The position numbers were made by a program, and so were the translations under genes. The notes under the pieces were generated by a model, which was not told where the DNA came from, searched no databases, and saw nothing but the letters and a program-made list of their open reading frames with translations. A DNA stretch of 36,039 nucleotides from Magnetococcales bacterium (GTDB lineage Bacteria; Pseudomonadota; Magnetococcia; Magnetococcales; Magnetaquicoccaceae), in assembly GCA_015232825.1 (NCBI GenBank), contig JADFYY010000011.1:1-36039 (forward strand), given 5' to 3'. Of the stretch, positions 34,523 to 36,039 are shown one piece after another (within the stretch, counting starts at the first letter, position 1; the number at the start of each line of letters is the position of its first letter).

Positions 34523-34866
34523 TTTCTTCTCCTCAATAGCGCAAGCCGTTGTTGAGTCAGACTCAAATCCTGGTCTGGGGTCTTTTGGGTTTTCTTGATG
34601 AACCCATGCAAAAGGACCATTTTTCCCTCCTCAACCGTAAATAATATCCGTGCAATTCGACTCACCAGTTGAGAGCGAACCTCCCACAATCCTGGTGCCA
34701 TCTTGCGCACGACTGGCATTCCCAAAAGCCAACCAAACTGAACGGTTTTGATATCCTCGCCGATAATTCTCCGGTCACTCTGCTCAAGGGTCTTCAACCA
34801 GTCCCGAACAGGTTCCACGCCAGTATCAGAACGAAAAAAGGCAACCAGAAGTTTTTCATTTGTCAT
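34519..34866 (-). CDS. HigB/RelE-superfamily toxin (phage Gp49-like)
   Basis: The product has 115 residues. The Gp49/HigB pattern is clear: VRDWLKTLEQSDRRIIGEDI, GMPVVRKMAPGLWEVRSQLV, then ARILFTVEEGKMVLLHGFIK with the KKTQKTP motif. Family members are ribosome-dependent mRNA interferases. The gene overlaps its antitoxin by four bases and has only a weak ribosome-binding signal. It lies 30 bases after the broken integrase and probably stabilises the element. Confidence 0.88.
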   Translation of the reverse strand: MTNEKLLVAFFRSDTGVEPVRDWLKTLEQSDRRIIGEDIKTVQFGWLLGMPVVRKMAPGLWEVRSQLVSRIARILFTVEEGKMVLLHGFIKKTQKTPDQDLSLTQQRLALLRRRK

Positions 34867-34896
34867 AGTCTAAGCGTACCATTTTTGGAACACATG

Positions 34897-35611
34897 TCAA
34901 CCTTTTCGAGCAATGGGAACCACCTCGGCCTTAGATGTGCCATTCAATGCGGCGGCGATGGTTCCACTGATGCGGTCAGCTGCTTGACGTATTGGATCAG
35001 ATGCCAGATGACCATAACGTGCGGTCATGCTTTCACTGGAATGACCAAGTAACGCTCCCACAACGGGCAAACTCAAGCCAGCATTAACGCCCACCGATGC
35101 AAAGGCATGGCGTAATCCATGCAGTGTCACGTCACTTAACCCGGCCAGATTGCGAACCTTTTCCCAGACTTTTGGAACACCCACAAGTGCCATACCTTCT
35201 TTCTCTCCAGTGAAAACGTATGGGTTGCCTTGGATGCGTGGCAGTCCTGCCAAGTGTTGCAGTGCTGGTGCGCCCATCACAACGACCTTTGTTCCCGTTT
35301 TGCTGTCAGGCAGCAACAGGCACCCTTGTTCAAAATTCACATCACTCCAACGCAAGCCCAAAATCTCTCCCTTGCGACACCCGGTCAGAATCAAGGCGCG
35401 GATGACGGCCAAAGCAACCGGATTGCCGCCCTCGGCTTCCACGGTGATCAAGGCCGATCCCAAACGGGTGTCGATATTGGAGAACATAGATTCGTTTCCC
35501 TGCGGGGGTGACTTTTATCCCAAATCCCTTGGTTTCTACGTCCCAAAGTAGCGTGTCGGTTTGGGTAGCGGTCAAAGAGTCCACAAGCCGCTTGTTTATT
35601 TTGCCCTGCAT
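34897..35611 (-). pseudogene. Tyrosine integrase with internal deletion and frameshift
   Basis: An N-terminal fragment begins at ATG 35611 with AGGAGG 9 bases upstream and encodes the arm-binding DUF4102-like start (MQGKINKRLVDSLTATQTDT, ETKGFGIKVTPAGKRIYVLQ, YR). The frame then changes near 35460-35480. The second frame encodes the catalytic domain: Arg in GCRKGEILGLRWSDV, Lys in SKTGTK, HGLRHAFAS, and LLGHSSESMTARYGH with the nucleophilic tyrosine. About 100 residues of the central core-binding domain expected between the two parts are missing. The catalytic residues remain but the protein is probably inactive; a 196-residue fragment could start at the ATG at 35487. Confidence 0.85.
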
Positions 35612-35629
35612 GTTTTAAGCCCTCCTGCC

Positions 35630-35673
35630 AGCAATCAGGCCAACGGTTGATTGCTAGCAATCTTACAGCAATC
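35630..35673. promoter_or_regulatory. Cluster of AGCAATC sites upstream of the integrase
   Basis: AGCAATC occurs at 35630-35636 and 35667-35673, and a perfect 14-base palindrome made of two inverted copies lies at 35649-35662. The cluster is 20-60 bases before the integrase start and near the right att repeat, so it may bind integrase arms, an excisionase or a repressor. Confidence 0.5.
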
Positions 35674-35785
35674 ATTTGGAAGGAAACACGGGGAAATATG
35701 CGGAAACGTCAGAATGCTATCTTATTGATTTTATATGGCATCATAGTGGTATCAGAAATATCAGGAAACGGTTTTGTTTACCATT

Positions 35786-35852
35786 CGAAGCCAAAGGTCA
35801 TTGGTTCGAATCCGATACCGCGTACCAGTTAAATCAATGGGTTATGGTCGCC
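35786..35852. repeat. attR-like direct repeat, tRNA-Arg 3' half remnant
   Basis: This is the second copy of the 67-base repeat. The tRNA 5' half is absent, so it is not a functional tRNA. The single change (35814 G) would form a G-U pair in the T-stem. Confidence 0.9.
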
Positions 35853-35892
35853 CCTTTTCATGCCGTCGCGCTAGATCGGGTATTCGATGATC
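35851..35892. repeat. Toxin-antitoxin-flanking repeat, copy B
   Basis: This copy matches 34176-34217 with five transitions. It abuts the right att repeat and runs into the stop codon of the RelE-type fragment. Confidence 0.8.
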
Positions 35893-36039
35893 ATCGATAG
35901 ACTTCGCGTCTATGGCCGATCTTGATGATCAGGATAACCAGTCGGTCATCCTGGATGGAATAGATGATACGGTAGTTACCTTCGCGAATTCGATAGACAT
36001 TTGGAAGCCCCTTCAACTTTGTTACCCCTGGTGGTCTTG
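35891..36039 (-). CDS. RelE/ParE-type toxin (partial, N-terminus off window)
   Basis: The minus strand encodes 48 C-terminal residues before a TGA at 35891-35893. The pattern GVTKLKGLPNVYRIREGNYR, then IIYSIQDDRLVILIIKIGHR and REVYR is typical of RelE toxins, including the KIGHRREVY end. An antitoxin is expected further upstream, outside the window. It lies just beyond the right att repeat, so it belongs to the chromosome or to an adjacent element. Confidence 0.85.
   Translation of the reverse strand, partial: RPPGVTKLKGLPNVYRIREGNYRIIYSIQDDRLVILIIKIGHRREVYR

Larger units (their letters stand above)
33268..35852. mobile_element. Small tRNA-Arg-integrated element with toxin-antitoxin module
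   Basis: The repeat unit is 2518 bases and bounded by the 67-base direct repeats. All readable genes run on the minus strand: a disrupted tyrosine integrase near the right end, HigB-like toxin and HigA-like antitoxin, and two small unknown genes. The unknown genes are more AT-rich than the flanking housekeeping genes. No replication, conjugation or phage structural genes are present, so it is a degenerate remnant or satellite maintained by its toxin-antitoxin pair. Confidence 0.85.

Noticed and set aside
35647-35900. Short plus-strand frames across the right att repeat
   Set aside because: They run through the tRNA remnant and the toxin gene and have no supporting start signals.

Overview
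The window is a piece of a proteobacterial chromosome. The Gram-negative envelope genes (RND pump, SPOR-domain protein, lipoprotein), rimK with a retropepsin-like partner, and the yggS / proC / yggT / yggU order all point that way. A Magnetococcales-like or sulfur-oxidiser-like lineage is possible, but this is a guess and nothing here settles the genus. Gene density is high and many start/stop codons overlap.

Layout. (1) 1-8217, all minus strand: an SCP-2-like protein, a membrane fusion protein, an RND permease with a long proline-rich tail, two exported Arg/Tyr/Asp/Pro-rich proteins, an exported DUF4412-like protein, and a third Arg/Tyr-rich exported protein that runs off the left edge. (2) 8590-12969: an SH3b membrane protein overlapping dapE, convergent rimK with a retropepsin-like peptidase, and thiD. 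(3) 12982-22211, minus strand: a glycosylation cluster with three copies of a GT41 (SPINDLY/O-GlcNAc-transferase-like) module, two of them fused in a 1469-residue protein, then a multi-module protein combining FkbM-type methyltransferase modules with a GT11-like fucosyltransferase. (4) 22369-24535: an NHL-repeat lipoprotein and a five-heme cytochrome c, closed by a strong terminator. (5) 24640-28155: a gamma-class carbonic anhydrase-like protein, a Ser/Thr kinase, and a convergent 684-residue protein of unknown function. (6) 28398-33011: yggS, a TPR-SPOR protein, proC, yggT and yggU, then convergent trxA. (7) 33233-36039: tRNA-Arg(CCG) followed by a small integrated element of about 2.5 kb. 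It is bounded by a 67-bp direct repeat of the tRNA 3' half and holds a broken tyrosine integrase, a HigB/HigA-type toxin-antitoxin pair and two unknown small genes. A second RelE-type toxin fragment lies just beyond it.

The most unusual material is the pump operon with its three disordered Arg/Tyr-rich exported proteins, the tandem GT41 array with the FkbM/GT11 mosaic protein, and the minimal tRNA-borne element. All functional assignments come from motifs read in the sequence; no database search was run.
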